Positions 28,945 to 37,454 of a stretch of DNA of 64,000 nucleotides are shown one piece after another (position 1 is the stretch's first letter; each line of letters starts with the position of its first letter). Both the position numbers and the translations under genes were made by a program. The notes under the pieces were generated by a model, which was given only the letters and a program-made list of their open reading frames with translations, did not search any database and was not told where the DNA came from. The DNA comes from Alphaproteobacteria bacterium (GTDB taxonomy: Bacteria; Pseudomonadota; Alphaproteobacteria; Kiloniellales; DSM-21159), in assembly GCA_030433005.1 (NCBI GenBank), contig JAUILQ010000014.1, forward strand, positions 38,352 through 102,351, read 5' to 3'.

Positions 28945-30285
28945 TCAGGCGCCGGCGACGGTCATGCCGTCGACCCGGACGGTCGGCGAGTCGGTGCCGT
29001 AGCGCAGCACCAGGTCGTTCGCCGGGGTCAGGTTGGCGAACATGGTCTTCAGGTTGCCGGCGACCGTCGCCTCGGAGACGGGGTAGGCGAGCTCGCCCTT
29101 CTCGATCCAGAAGCCGGCGGCGCCGCGGCTGTAGTCGCCGGTCACCGCGTTGGCGCCCATGCCCATCATCTCGGTGACGTAGAAGCCCTGGTCGATCTCG
29201 CCGATCATTTCCTCGCGCGTGCGGCTGCCGGGGGCCAGGAAGAGATTGCTGGCGCTCGGGCCCGGCGGGCCGGAGACGCCGCGCGCGGCGTTGCCGGTCG
29301 GCTCCAGGCCGAGCTGGCGTGCCGAGGCGAGGTCGAGCAGCCAGCCGGTCAGCACGCCGTCCTCGATCAGGTTGCGCTTGGTCGTCGCCAGGCCCTCGGC
29401 GTCGAAGGGCTTGGAGCGCAGGCCGCGCGCGCGGTGCGGGTCGTCGACGACCTGGATGCCCTCGGCGAAGACCTTCTCGCCGCGCCGGTCCTTGAGGAAG
29501 GAGGTGCCGCGCGCGATCGCGGTGCCGGTGATCGCGCCGGCGAAGTGGCGCAGCAGAGAGTTGGCGACGCGCGGGTCGAAGACGATCGGCACGCGGCCGG
29601 TCTTCGGCTTGCGCGGCTTGAGCCGGCGCACGCTGCGCTCGCCGGCGCTGCGCCCGACCTCCTCGGGGTCGCGCAGGTCGGCGCCGTAGACCGCCGAGGA
29701 GAAGTCGTAGTCGCGCTCCATGCCCAGGCCCTCGCCGGCCAGCACCGAGACGCCGAAGGAGTGGTTGGAGCCGGCGTAGCTGCCGGCGAAGCCGTTGGTC
29801 GCGGCGACGGCGACGCGGTGCGAGGCCCAGCTGGCCTCGGCGCCCTCGGAGTTGGTGACGCCGGCGACGGCGCGCGCCGCCTCCTCGCAGGCACGGGCCC
29901 GCGCGATCAGCTCCTCGGGGCTCGGCTCGTGCGGGTCGAGGGCGTCGAGGTCGGGGAAGCTGCGGGCGATCTGGCCGGGCTCGGCGAGGCCGCAGTAGCT
30001 GTCTTCGGGCACCGCCCGGGCCATGGCGACGGCGCGCTCGGTCAGCTCGTCGAGCGCGTCGCGCGCGAGGTCGGTCGTCGAGACGATGGCCTGGCGGTGG
30101 CCGACGAAGACGCGCAGGCCGAGGTCGCGGGCCTCCTCGCGCTCCAGGCGCTCGACCTGGCCGAGCCGCTGGGCGTGGCTGATCGCCGTGGCGTGAATGA
30201 CCAGCGCGTCGGCGCTCTCGGCGCCGGCCTTGCGGGCGCGGTCCAGGACCGCCTGCAGAAGGGCTTCGTCTTCGCTTGCCGACAT
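28945..30285 (-). CDS. TldD/PmbA family protein, TldE (PmbA) subunit type
   Basis: 446 residues. An N-terminal helical/beta domain (ISHAQRLGQVERLEREEARDLGLRVFVG), a central segment PIVFDPRVANSLLRHFAGAITGTA and the C-terminal GANAVTGDYSRGAAGFWIEKGE that marks the TldE/PmbA branch. TldE lacks the zinc-binding motif of TldD and forms a heterodimeric protease with it, known for processing unfolded peptides such as microcin or TOMM precursors. No tldD and no precursor peptide is visible here. Single leftward gene following the repeat elements. Confidence 0.92.
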   Translation of the reverse strand: MSASEDEALLQAVLDRARKAGAESADALVIHATAISHAQRLGQVERLEREEARDLGLRVFVGHRQAIVSTTDLARDALDELTERAVAMARAVPEDSYCGLAEPGQIARSFPDLDALDPHEPSPEELIARARACEEAARAVAGVTNSEGAEASWASHRVAVAATNGFAGSYAGSNHSFGVSVLAGEGLGMERDYDFSSAVYGADLRDPEEVGRSAGERSVRRLKPRKPKTGRVPIVFDPRVANSLLRHFAGAITGTAIARGTSFLKDRRGEKVFAEGIQVVDDPHRARGLRSKPFDAEGLATTKRNLIEDGVLTGWLLDLASARQLGLEPTGNAARGVSGPPGPSASNLFLAPGSRTREEMIGEIDQGFYVTEMMGMGANAVTGDYSRGAAGFWIEKGELAYPVSEATVAGNLKTMFANLTPANDLVLRYGTDSPTVRVDGMTVAGA

Positions 30286-30399
30286 CCGGCCGACTCCTCG
30301 CTCTCTCGTTCGGGGCTTCCCGCTATATAGGGGTGCGGGGCGCCCTGTCGCGACCCCCCGCCGGCAAGTCGCCTGCCGGCGGTCGTGCGGCGGCCGGGC

Positions 30400-31323
30400 T
30401 CAGGGCAGCTGAAAGCGGGCGACCAGCGGGGCGTGGCCGCTGCCGGCGTCGCCCTCGGCGGTCTCGTCGAGCAGCTCGTTGTGGATCTCCAGCGCGCGGA
30501 ACAGGCCGTAGAGCGGCCGGCTCGCCAGGATGTGGTCGAACAGCAGCCGGCGGCCGCCGTGCAGCAGGCTGAAGCGGCGGTCGGCCGGCAGGCTGCGCGA
30601 CAGCGCGACGAGCCGCCGCGCCGCCGGCAGGGCCGCGGCCTGGTCGCCAGCGGGGTCGCCGGCCGTCCAGTCCTCGCGGCCTTCGAGCAGTGCCAGGGTC
30701 TCGTCGTCGGGACCGGCGTTGCAGTCGCCGCAGACGGCGAGCAGCGCGTCGGGGTCGGCCTCGAGCCGCTGCTCGACCAGCAGCCGGGCCTCCAGGGCCT
30801 GGCCGAGCCGGCGCACCGCGGCGCGGAAGCGGCCTTCGGCCCAGGGGCCGCGCGCCGGCACCGGCCGCGGCGCGCGCAGGTGCAGGTCGAGCAGGGTCAG
30901 CGGCCGGCCGCCGGGCAGCTCGAGCTCGGCCCACAGCAGCGGCCGGTCCCAGGACTCGGCGACGCCGGCGAGCTCGGGCGGCGGCACCAGCTCGTGGCGC
31001 AGGCTGTGCCAGCGCCGGATCGGCCAGCGCGAGACGATCGCCAGGTTGTGGCGGTCGGCGGCGCCGCGACCGCTCTCGGAAAGGCTCACCGCCCGGTAGC
31101 AGCCGGCGTAGGGGCCGTCCTCGAGCAGCCGGTCGAGCGCGGTCAGGCGGCGACGCCCCTCGTGGCGCGCGGCGTTGATCTCCTGAAGGCAGAGAACGTC
31201 GGCCTCCAGCCGCTCGAGCTGGGGCCGCAGCACGCGCAGGCGCGCCTCGAGCGGCACCGCCGCGCCGGGCGAGTCGTCGAGGTTCTCCAGGTTGAAGGTC
31301 GCGATGCGCAGCTCGCCGCCCAT
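30400..31323 (-). CDS. Endonuclease/exonuclease/phosphatase family protein
   Basis: 307 residues. It opens LRIATFNLENLDD, with the metal-binding Asn and Glu of the EEP fold (second in VLCLQEINA), then LTLLDLHLRAPRP, CGDCNAG (the DxN metal/catalytic motif) and a C-terminal SGHAPLVARF that supplies the family His. All key residues are present, so it is probably active as a magnesium-dependent phosphodiesterase or nuclease. The target may be DNA, a nucleotide or a lipid; nothing here decides. No signal peptide, so probably cytoplasmic. Confidence 0.88.
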   Translation of the reverse strand: MGGELRIATFNLENLDDSPGAAVPLEARLRVLRPQLERLEADVLCLQEINAARHEGRRRLTALDRLLEDGPYAGCYRAVSLSESGRGAADRHNLAIVSRWPIRRWHSLRHELVPPPELAGVAESWDRPLLWAELELPGGRPLTLLDLHLRAPRPVPARGPWAEGRFRAAVRRLGQALEARLLVEQRLEADPDALLAVCGDCNAGPDDETLALLEGREDWTAGDPAGDQAAALPAARRLVALSRSLPADRRFSLLHGGRRLLFDHILASRPLYGLFRALEIHNELLDETAEGDAGSGHAPLVARFQLP

Positions 31324-31473
31324 GCCGCCTGTCTAAGGCATTTTTCGCCCGCGCGGAATCGCGGCGTCCCGGGCGCGTCTGCGGTCTGGACGACGGCAGC
31401 CGAGGGCCCCATGCTCGACGCGTCGCCGAGCCCTCGCTCTTCGCCTCCGCAGCTGCCGAAGGAGCCCCTCGCC

Positions 31474-32112
31474 ATGACTGGTCGCGACCAGCTCGACTCG
31501 CCGGGCGAACTCGACGAGCCGCACCTCAGCGAGGTGCTCGACGGTCTGTGGCGGCTGCTCGAGGAAGGCGTACGCAACCGCGACCACGGCTTCCACCTGC
31601 CGGCGGTCGCCTCGCTCGGTCGGGACGGCTGGCCGGCGGTGCGGACCGTGGTCCTGCGCGGCGTCGAACGGTCCAGCCGGAGCCTGCGCTTCCACAGCGA
31701 CCGCCGCAGCCCGAAGCTGGCCGAGCTGGCCGCCGAGCCGCGCGTCTCCCTGCTGTTCTACGACCCGGCCGAGCTGACCCAGCTGCGCGTCTCGGCGCAG
31801 GCCTCGATCCACGGCTCGGACGCCGTGGCCGACGCGGCCTGGCAGGCGACCGGGCTGTTCAGCCGCCGCTGCTACCTGCAGGAACCCGGACCCAGCCAGC
31901 CCGTCGCCGGACCGACCAGCGCGCTGCCGCGCGGATTGGCGGCGCGCGCCCCGGAAGTGCTGGAGAGCGAGGCCGGCCGGGCCAACTTCACGGTCGTGCT
32001 CTGCCGTATCGAGGCGATCGACTGGTTCTACCTCAACGCCAGCGGCCACCGCCGGGCCCGCTTCGCCTGGGACGCCGACGGCCGCCTCGAGGCGGGCTGG
32101 CTCGCGCCCTGA
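31474..32112 (+). CDS. Pyridoxamine 5'-phosphate oxidase family flavin-binding protein
   Basis: 212 residues with a split-barrel FMN-binding fold: AVASLGRDGWPAVRTVVLRGVE, then LRFHSDRRSPKLAELAAEPRVSLLFYDP, and a C-terminal WFYLNASGHRRARFAWDADG. The layout matches the Pyridox_oxase_2 (Alr4036-like) group rather than true PdxH, so PNP oxidase activity should not be assumed. ATG 31474 has AAGGAG nine bases upstream. It is transcribed alone, divergent from the EEP gene after 150 bases. Confidence 0.82.
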   Translation: MTGRDQLDSPGELDEPHLSEVLDGLWRLLEEGVRNRDHGFHLPAVASLGRDGWPAVRTVVLRGVERSSRSLRFHSDRRSPKLAELAAEPRVSLLFYDPAELTQLRVSAQASIHGSDAVADAAWQATGLFSRRCYLQEPGPSQPVAGPTSALPRGLAARAPEVLESEAGRANFTVVLCRIEAIDWFYLNASGHRRARFAWDADGRLEAGWLAP

Positions 32113-32158
32113 GCCCCCTATCCAAACGCCCGTCGCCGAGCCCGTCCCGGCGCCTGGG

Positions 32159-32518
32159 TCAGGGGATCTGCGGCTGCAGCTCCGCGTCGAAGCGCGCCAG
32201 GGCCTCCTGCGCCAGCGCGCTGTCGCAGCCGGCGGCGCGGATGTCCTTCTTGGCCTGCTGGATCAGCATCAGCCGCTTGGTGCCGATGCGGCTCGCGCCC
32301 TGGCGTTCGATGTAGCGGGCGACTGCGGCGTGCGCCTCCTCGTCGAGCTTGGCCTTGCGGCAGCGCTCGTGGGCGGCGATGGCGCGGTGGTAGGCGCTGT
32401 ACTGGGCCTCGCGCGCCGCCATGTCGGCATCGTCGGCGAGGGCCGGGGCGGCCGGGAGGAGAGGCAGCAGGCCGAGCAACGCGACGCTCAGCACGGCGAA
32501 TCGACGGAGGCGGATCAT
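32159..32518 (-). CDS. Small exported protein of unknown function
   Basis: 119 residues. A clear Sec signal (MIRLRRFAVLSVALLGLLPLLPAAPALADD) precedes about 88 helical, charged residues (AAREAQYSAYHRAIAAHERC ... LMLIQQAKKDIRAAGCDSAL). Two cysteines, around 53 and 98, could form a disulphide in the periplasm. I do not recognise the family. It lies 40 bases downstream of the DUF924 gene on the same strand, so the two may be co-transcribed. Confidence 0.7.
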   Translation of the reverse strand: MIRLRRFAVLSVALLGLLPLLPAAPALADDADMAAREAQYSAYHRAIAAHERCRKAKLDEEAHAAVARYIERQGASRIGTKRLMLIQQAKKDIRAAGCDSALAQEALARFDAELQPQIP

Positions 32519-32558
32519 GACGTGGAGTCTCCTCGAGAGCGGGGCGGAGGCAGCCCGG

Positions 32559-33140
32559 TCAGAAGCTCGAGCCGGGCTCCAGCAGGAACGCCGCTTCCGC
32601 CTCCGTGGTTGCGCGTCCGAGCACGCTGTTGCGGTGGGGAAAGCGACCGAAGCGCGCGACGATGTCGCGGTGCTGCTCGGCGTAGCGCAGATACTCCGGC
32701 TCGGCCAGCCCGGCGAAAAGCGCGACCGAGCGTTCCTGGTCGGCCGGCGATTCGCTGTGCTCGAGCGGCAGGTAGAGGAAGCAGCGCTGGTCGTCGTCGG
32801 CGAGCCGCCGGTCGTGGCCGGCCTCGACGGCGGCGAGGCAGAGCGCGCGGGCCTTGGCGTCGGTGGCGAAGGCTCGGGGACTGCCGCGGAACAGGTTCCT
32901 CGGCACCTGGTCGAGCAATAGGATCAGCGCCAGCGCGCCGCGCGGGCTCGTCGCCCAGCCGTCGAGCGCGCCTGCCGCGGCCCGCTCGTGCAGCCCGGCC
33001 AGGTTCTCCGAGACCGCCCGGTCGAAGGCCTCGTCCCGCGCGAACCACTGCGCCTTGCGGCCCTCGGCGAACCAGAAGTCGAGCACGCGCTCGATCCCGT
33101 CCTCTTCGCCGGCCCGGGAGCGGCCCCCGTCACTCGTCAT
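32559..33140 (-). CDS. DUF924 family protein
   Basis: 193 residues with DUF924 hallmarks: VLDFWFAEGRKAQWFARDEAFD near the N-terminus, LALILLLDQVPRNLFRGSPRAFATD in the middle, FLYLPLEHSE and FGRFPHRNSVLGR near the end. The fold is an all-helical TPR-like array; the molecular role is unknown. ATG 33140 is the family-consistent start. It is probably the first gene of a pair with the small exported protein downstream. Confidence 0.9.
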   Translation of the reverse strand: MTSDGGRSRAGEEDGIERVLDFWFAEGRKAQWFARDEAFDRAVSENLAGLHERAAAGALDGWATSPRGALALILLLDQVPRNLFRGSPRAFATDAKARALCLAAVEAGHDRRLADDDQRCFLYLPLEHSESPADQERSVALFAGLAEPEYLRYAEQHRDIVARFGRFPHRNSVLGRATTEAEAAFLLEPGSSF

Positions 33141-33269
33141 GGCTCGTCTTTCCTTCGCTTGCCCCGTCAGGCTCGTCGCCGGGCCCAGCCGCAGCGGTTT
33201 CGCGGCCCCGGTAAAGGCACCGGCCGAATCGCCGCCCCTGCCGGCGGCGGCGAGGATCGCCGAAGCGGC

Positions 33270-33977
33270 TCAGAAGACGCGCTCGTTGAAGCCGAAGGGA
33301 CCCATACTGGCGAGGCGGTAGTCGATGAACTCGCCGCGCGACTCGAAGGCCAGACGGCGCACCCGCTGCTCGTCGTCGAACCAGAGATGCACCGCCGGGT
33401 CGCCGGCGATGAAAGCGCGATGCGTGCGGACCCGCTGACCGCCGGATTCGATGGTTTCCTCGCCGCGCGGCTCGGCGCTGGCCTCGAACAGCGTGCCGCG
33501 CTTGGTGTTGAGCAGGCGCCGGCGGCGCAGGACCAGGGGGTTCCAGTAGCTCGCCGGGACCACGTCGGCCGGCGCTACGACGGGGCCTTCGCTGCCCTCG
33601 ACTCGGAAGTCGGCGCCCTCGGCCTCGCCTTCGACCCGGAAGTCGGAGCCGTTGTCGTCGGTCCGGCTGCGCAGCCCGACCAGCGTCAGGCCGTCCTGGC
33701 CGTCGGCCCAGTCCTCACGGCTCTCGTGGCGATAGCGATAGGCCGTGACTCCCAGCACCCGCACGCGGATGTCGGTGTCGATCGCGACTCGCAGCCCGCC
33801 CGCCGTCTGCTCGGCGGTCAGGCGGTGCTCGCCGATCGGACTGTCGTTGCGCAGGATGTCGAACTGCAGGCTTCCGGCCCGGGCGGCGAGCGCCCGGTGC
33901 GGCACGATGCCGAGGAGCGGCGCGGCGGCCAGTCCTGCGACCAGCGAGCGGCGGGTAAGGGAAGGAGACGAGGGCAT
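33270..33977 (-). CDS. DUF6134 family exported protein with Tat signal
   Basis: 235 residues. It begins with a twin-arginine signal (LTRRSLVAGLAAAPLLG), so it is probably exported folded. The mature part resembles DUF6134: FDILRNDSPIGEHRL, ASYWNPLVLRRRRLLNTKRG and a C-terminal FDDEQRVRRLAFESRGEFIDYRL. Its beta-rich pattern with an IGEHRL motif recalls proteins of the DUF3108 type, but the function is unknown. ATG 33977 places the RR motif at residues 9-10. Standalone. Confidence 0.78.
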   Translation of the reverse strand: MPSSPSLTRRSLVAGLAAAPLLGIVPHRALAARAGSLQFDILRNDSPIGEHRLTAEQTAGGLRVAIDTDIRVRVLGVTAYRYRHESREDWADGQDGLTLVGLRSRTDDNGSDFRVEGEAEGADFRVEGSEGPVVAPADVVPASYWNPLVLRRRRLLNTKRGTLFEASAEPRGEETIESGGQRVRTHRAFIAGDPAVHLWFDDEQRVRRLAFESRGEFIDYRLASMGPFGFNERVF

Positions 33978-34128
33978 GATCCGAACTCGGCACTGAAGGC
34001 TTCGAACGCTCGACATGGCGTGCCCGGTCCCGGCGGGCAAGCGCGCGCAAGAATCTGTTACCAGCATTCTCCTAAAGACTGTGTTGACGGGATGGCAAGC
34101 CTTCCTCGCAAAGGGCAGGGCAGGTCGC

Positions 34129-34941
34129 CTAGAGACGGCTGGGCGCGGCTCCCTGCTGCAGCGCCTCGTCGATCCGGCGCAGCAGCGGCAGCAGGTCGGC
34201 GACGCTGTCGACGACGGCGTGGGCCCCGGCCTCGAGCAGCTGCGCCCGGGCGGCCGCATTGCGCCGCGCGACCTCGGCCGGCGCGTGGCGCGCCAGCTCC
34301 TCGAGCGACAGGCCGACGGCGTTGCCGGACAGCGAGACGCCGACGCTCCAGCAGCCGGCCGCCAGGCCCTCGGCGATGCCGGGCGCCGTATCGTCGACCT
34401 TGACGACGTGGGCCGGCCGCCAGACGCCGAGGTCGACGAAGCACTTGTACATCATCAGCGGCGTCGGCCGTCCGGCGTCGAGGTCGCCGGCGCAGACCAG
34501 GTTGTCCGGCGCGTAGCCCTGCGCGGCGGCCTTGGGCAGCAGCGGCTCCATGATGGCCCGCGTGTAGCCGGTGGTCGAACCGATGCGCAGGCCCTCGGCG
34601 CGCAGCGCGGCGACCAGCTCGGCGGCGCCGGGAACCAGCTCGGCATGGTCGGCGACGACCGCGGCGTTGAGCGGCACGAAGACCTCGTAGACCGCCTGCG
34701 CGGCGGCCTCGTCGAAGGCCTTTCCGTTGGCCTTGCGCCAGGCCTCGGCGACGCGCGGCTGGGCGCCCAGGGCCATGATGTGGTCGAGCTTCGGCAGGCC
34801 CATCGGCTGCCGCGCCTCCTCGACCGAGATCTCGACGCCGAAGCGCCGGAACACCTCGACGAAGGCGCCCATCGGCGCGCGCGAGCCGAAATCGACCATC
34901 GTCCCGGCCCAGTCGAACACGACCGCTTCCAGCTGCTTCAT
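34129..34941 (-). CDS. phnX: Phosphonoacetaldehyde hydrolase
   Basis: A 270-residue HAD-superfamily enzyme. The nucleophile motif FDWAGTMVDFG (the Ala-Gly-Thr variant typical of PhnX), Schiff-base Lys51 in MGLPKLDHI, SSTTGYTRAIMEPLL-like motif II region (GSTTGYTRAIME) and VVKVDDTAPGIAEGLAAG for the acidic motif IV are all present. It cleaves the C-P bond of phosphonoacetaldehyde to acetaldehyde and phosphate. The start overlaps the upstream FAD oxidoreductase stop by ATGA. No phnW transaminase lies nearby, so phosphonoacetaldehyde may be supplied by that oxidoreductase or by a distant gene. Confidence 0.95.
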   Translation of the reverse strand: MKQLEAVVFDWAGTMVDFGSRAPMGAFVEVFRRFGVEISVEEARQPMGLPKLDHIMALGAQPRVAEAWRKANGKAFDEAAAQAVYEVFVPLNAAVVADHAELVPGAAELVAALRAEGLRIGSTTGYTRAIMEPLLPKAAAQGYAPDNLVCAGDLDAGRPTPLMMYKCFVDLGVWRPAHVVKVDDTAPGIAEGLAAGCWSVGVSLSGNAVGLSLEELARHAPAEVARRNAAARAQLLEAGAHAVVDSVADLLPLLRRIDEALQQGAAPSRL

Positions 34942-36089
34942 GGTGTCGCCTCCGCGCCCGAGCCGCCAAACAGCTCGGCGATGACCTCCTCGGCGATGGC
35001 GAAGCCGGTCGAGGCGCCGGTACCGCTGGTGACGATGACCAGGCGGACGGCGGGCTCGGGCCTGTCGATCAGCATCGCCCGGTCGGCGGACGAGGCGTAG
35101 CTGCCGGTCCAGCGCTCGACCACCTCGAGCTCGGCGAGCCCGGTCGCGGCCGCCAGCTCGTCGAGGATCAGCCGGTCGACCGCGGTCTCGGAGAAGGGGC
35201 TGGGGGGATCGTCGTAGCGATGCGAATCGCCGACCACCAGGCTGCCGTCGGCGCCGGTGACCGCGATCAGATGGACACCCTCCGCGAGATGATCCGGCTG
35301 CTCGCGCTCCAGGCGCGCGCGCAGCGCCGCGGCCTCGGGTAGCGCGGCGTAGCCGGCGTAACGCACCAGGCCGAGGTCGGACATGACGGGACAGGGCAGG
35401 CTGAAGCCGGCCTGGCGCGGCCGCACGCGCATCATCTGCAGCAGGCAGCGGGTCAGGCCGTAGGCGGCGATCCGCTCGGGCAGCAGGCTCAGGAAGTCGT
35501 CGCCCGGGCAGACCACGACGGCCTCGGCCTCGATCGTGCCGGCCGTGGTCTCGACGCGGGGCGGCGCCACGTCGCGCACCAGGGCCGGACGCAGAAAGTC
35601 GACACCCTGGCTCTCAGCCAGCCAGGCGGCCAGCTTGGGCACGGCCTCGCGCGATTCGACCCGCAGCTCGTGCGGCGAGTCCAGGGCGCCGCACAGGCCT
35701 GCCGGATCCAGCGAGGGCAGCCCCTCGGCGGCCTGGGCCGGCGTCAGAAGCCGGCAGTCGGCGCCCATCTCGGTCGCCCGGAAGGCTTCCAGCACGGCCA
35801 GCGCCTCGGGCCGGCGGGCCATGACCCGCAGGCCGCGCTGCTCGATGCGGATGCCGGCCTCGGGCGCGATCCGGGCCCAGACCTCGCGGCTGCGCAGGGC
35901 GCGGCGCCAGGTATCGCCGCGCGCCTGGCCGGTCACGGTGACGAAGCCGAAGTTGCGCACCGAGGCGCCGTTGGCGCGCGCGTCGCGGTCGATCACGACG
36001 CAGCGCAGCCCGCGCCGCGCGGCGGCCAGCGCGTGCGCGAGGCCGAGGATGCCCGCGCCGACGACGGCGAGATCGTAGCCTGCGGTCAC
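34938..36089 (-). CDS. TIGR03364 family FAD-dependent oxidoreductase (phosphonate-associated)
   Basis: 383 residues, DAO-type FAD fold: AVVGAGILGLAHALAAARRG near the N-terminus, FVTVTGQARGDTWRRALRSREVW, and a C-terminal TSGTGASTGFAIAEEVIAEL that closes the FAD site. This pattern is the TIGR03364 group, which recurrently adjoins phosphonate degradation genes and is thought to oxidise aminoalkylphosphonates. Directly upstream of, and overlapping, phnX. Start: GTG 36089 with GAGG seven bases upstream; the frame is open to 36191 but without homologous character. If it deaminates 2-aminoethylphosphonate or an N-methyl form, it would feed phnX directly (inference). Confidence 0.85.
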   Translation of the reverse strand: MTAGYDLAVVGAGILGLAHALAAARRGLRCVVIDRDARANGASVRNFGFVTVTGQARGDTWRRALRSREVWARIAPEAGIRIEQRGLRVMARRPEALAVLEAFRATEMGADCRLLTPAQAAEGLPSLDPAGLCGALDSPHELRVESREAVPKLAAWLAESQGVDFLRPALVRDVAPPRVETTAGTIEAEAVVVCPGDDFLSLLPERIAAYGLTRCLLQMMRVRPRQAGFSLPCPVMSDLGLVRYAGYAALPEAAALRARLEREQPDHLAEGVHLIAVTGADGSLVVGDSHRYDDPPSPFSETAVDRLILDELAAATGLAELEVVERWTGSYASSADRAMLIDRPEPAVRLVIVTSGTGASTGFAIAEEVIAELFGGSGAEATP

Positions 36090-36234
36090 CGCTGTACCTC
36101 GCTCCCCGCTCTGTTGTCGCATCCGGGCGCCGGCCGGTCCGGAATCCCCCGCAAGGGCCGTTTCTGCCGCAAAGGCGGGCGCGTCGTCCAATGGCGGTTC
36201 GGTGACGGTGCCGCGGCCGGGCCGGAGGCGGACG

Positions 36235-36265
36235 AAAACAGCGGCCCGCGCTGGGCGGGCCGCTG
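36235..36265 (-). terminator. Rho-independent terminator downstream of the PRC-barrel gene
   Basis: A perfect 11-bp stem (CAGCGGCCCGC at 36239-36249 with its complement at 36255-36265), a 5-base loop, and TTTT directly after it on the minus strand (36238-36235). It separates the PRC-barrel gene from the FAD/phnX operon. Confidence 0.85.
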
Positions 36266-36387
36266 CTCTTGCGGATCGGGAGGCCCGAGGCGCCTTCCGG
36301 GTGCCAAGGAACGGGCCGGGCCGATCCGGCCGCCCGGGGCCTCTCGGCGCCCGGGCGGCGGAAGGCGGGGCGAGGAGGCCCGGGCGC

Positions 36388-37131
36388 CTAGTTGGCGGTC
36401 GCGCCGCCCGTGGCGGTGGCGCCGCCCGTCGCGGTGCCGCTGCTCGTGGCGCCCTGGTTCATCTGGTTCTGCTGCTGCTCGAGCTCCTGCTCGCGGCGCG
36501 CAGCCTCCTGGGCCTCCATCTTCTCCTCGAGGTCGACGAAGGCCGGGGCGGCTTCCAGCTCCTCGCGCGTCGACTGCACGACGAGACGGACCTCGCCGTC
36601 TGCGTCGGTGCGGAGCTCGATCGCCTCGATCGGCACGCCGACCTCCTTCTCGCCGACGCCGAGGAAGCCGCCGACGCCGATGATCGCCGCGGTGACCTTC
36701 TCGTCGGCGTCCATCACCAGGTTGTTGATCTCGCCGACGGTCTCGTCCTGGCCGTTGACGACGGGCTGGCCGAGGTACTCGGTGGCCAGCACCTGGCCGC
36801 TGTCCTGTTCGGTAACGAAACCGGTGGTTGCAGCGGCGGTGGTCGCCCCGGCCGAGCTCTCGGCCTCGCCTTCGGCCTTCATCTCGGCGTCGGCCTCGGC
36901 TTCGCCCTCCGCCTTCATCTCGCGCTCGGCGGCGGCTTCGTCGCCGGCCTTGGCTCCGGCCTCGGCCTCGGTCCCGGCCGCGGCCTTGGCGCCGGCCTCG
37001 GCCTGGCCCTCGATCGCGGTCTTCGGCTGACCGGCCGTGGAATCCTGGGCGGAATCCTGAGTCTGGGCGACGGCGGTCCCGCCGGCGAGCAGAGCGACCA
37101 GCGCAGTGGTCGTAAGCAAGCTGCGCAACAT
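36388..37131 (-). CDS. Exported PRC-barrel domain protein, EcfG-type promoter
   Basis: 247 residues: a Sec signal (MLRSLLTTTALVALLAGGTAVAQ), about 75 residues of Ala/Glu/Lys low complexity with tandem EMKAEGEAEADA-like repeats, a PRC-barrel (VLATEYLGQPVVNGQDETVG ... VVQSTREELEAAP, about 110-195), a Gln/Glu coiled coil and a GTATGGATATGGATAN tail. Periplasmic PRC-barrel proteins of this kind belong to alphaproteobacterial stress regulons. AGGAGGA precedes the ATG by four bases, and a GGAAC-N17-CGTT promoter lies 61 bases further up, which points to control by the general stress sigma factor EcfG. A good terminator follows. Confidence 0.85.
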   Translation of the reverse strand: MLRSLLTTTALVALLAGGTAVAQTQDSAQDSTAGQPKTAIEGQAEAGAKAAAGTEAEAGAKAGDEAAAEREMKAEGEAEADAEMKAEGEAESSAGATTAAATTGFVTEQDSGQVLATEYLGQPVVNGQDETVGEINNLVMDADEKVTAAIIGVGGFLGVGEKEVGVPIEAIELRTDADGEVRLVVQSTREELEAAPAFVDLEEKMEAQEAARREQELEQQQNQMNQGATSSGTATGGATATGGATAN

Positions 37132-37433
37132 GGCTTCCTCCTGTTGAGAGCTTCCGCGGCGGACCTTTGCCGGCGCGGTGATGCCGCCTCAAACGAGGCT
37201 TGGCGCCAAAGCGTTCCCTGCGACCGAGGGGCAATATGATGGCCATTCCGTGACCGCCCGGTTCCCACGGGCATTCTACTTATAGAAGTGCTGCAATCGC
37301 CGTCCTGTGCGGGCGTCTGTTGCTGTGAGATCTCCGGTGATTGCCGTAGGTACGCGTTTTACAACCATTTTTCTTGACGCCTGACGCACATGAGGACTTG
37401 CTCAGTTGCCGTCCCTAAGCAATTATCCCGGCT
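37132..37433. other. Divergent intergenic region
   Basis: Apart from the EcfG-type promoter at 37192-37217 and the PRC-barrel ribosome-binding site, about 210 bases upstream of the small hypothetical gene show no gene. The stretch 37261-37400 is notably AT-rich for this genome, consistent with promoter DNA for the rightward gene, but I cannot fix hexamers with confidence. Confidence 0.4.
37192..37217 (-). promoter_or_regulatory. EcfG-type general stress promoter
   Basis: On the minus strand GGAAC (37217-37213), exactly 17 bases, then CGTT (37195-37192). This matches the consensus GGAAC-N16/17-CGTT of the alphaproteobacterial sigma factor EcfG. It would give a leader of about 55 bases to the PRC-barrel gene. 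Confidence 0.7.
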
Positions 37434-37454
37434 GTGCAGGAAGAGGGGGCAGTC

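Noticed and set aside
28945..30285. RiPP (TOMM/microcin) biosynthesis locus around TldE
   Set aside because: No precursor peptide, cyclodehydratase or partner tldD nearby; a housekeeping TldE is simpler.
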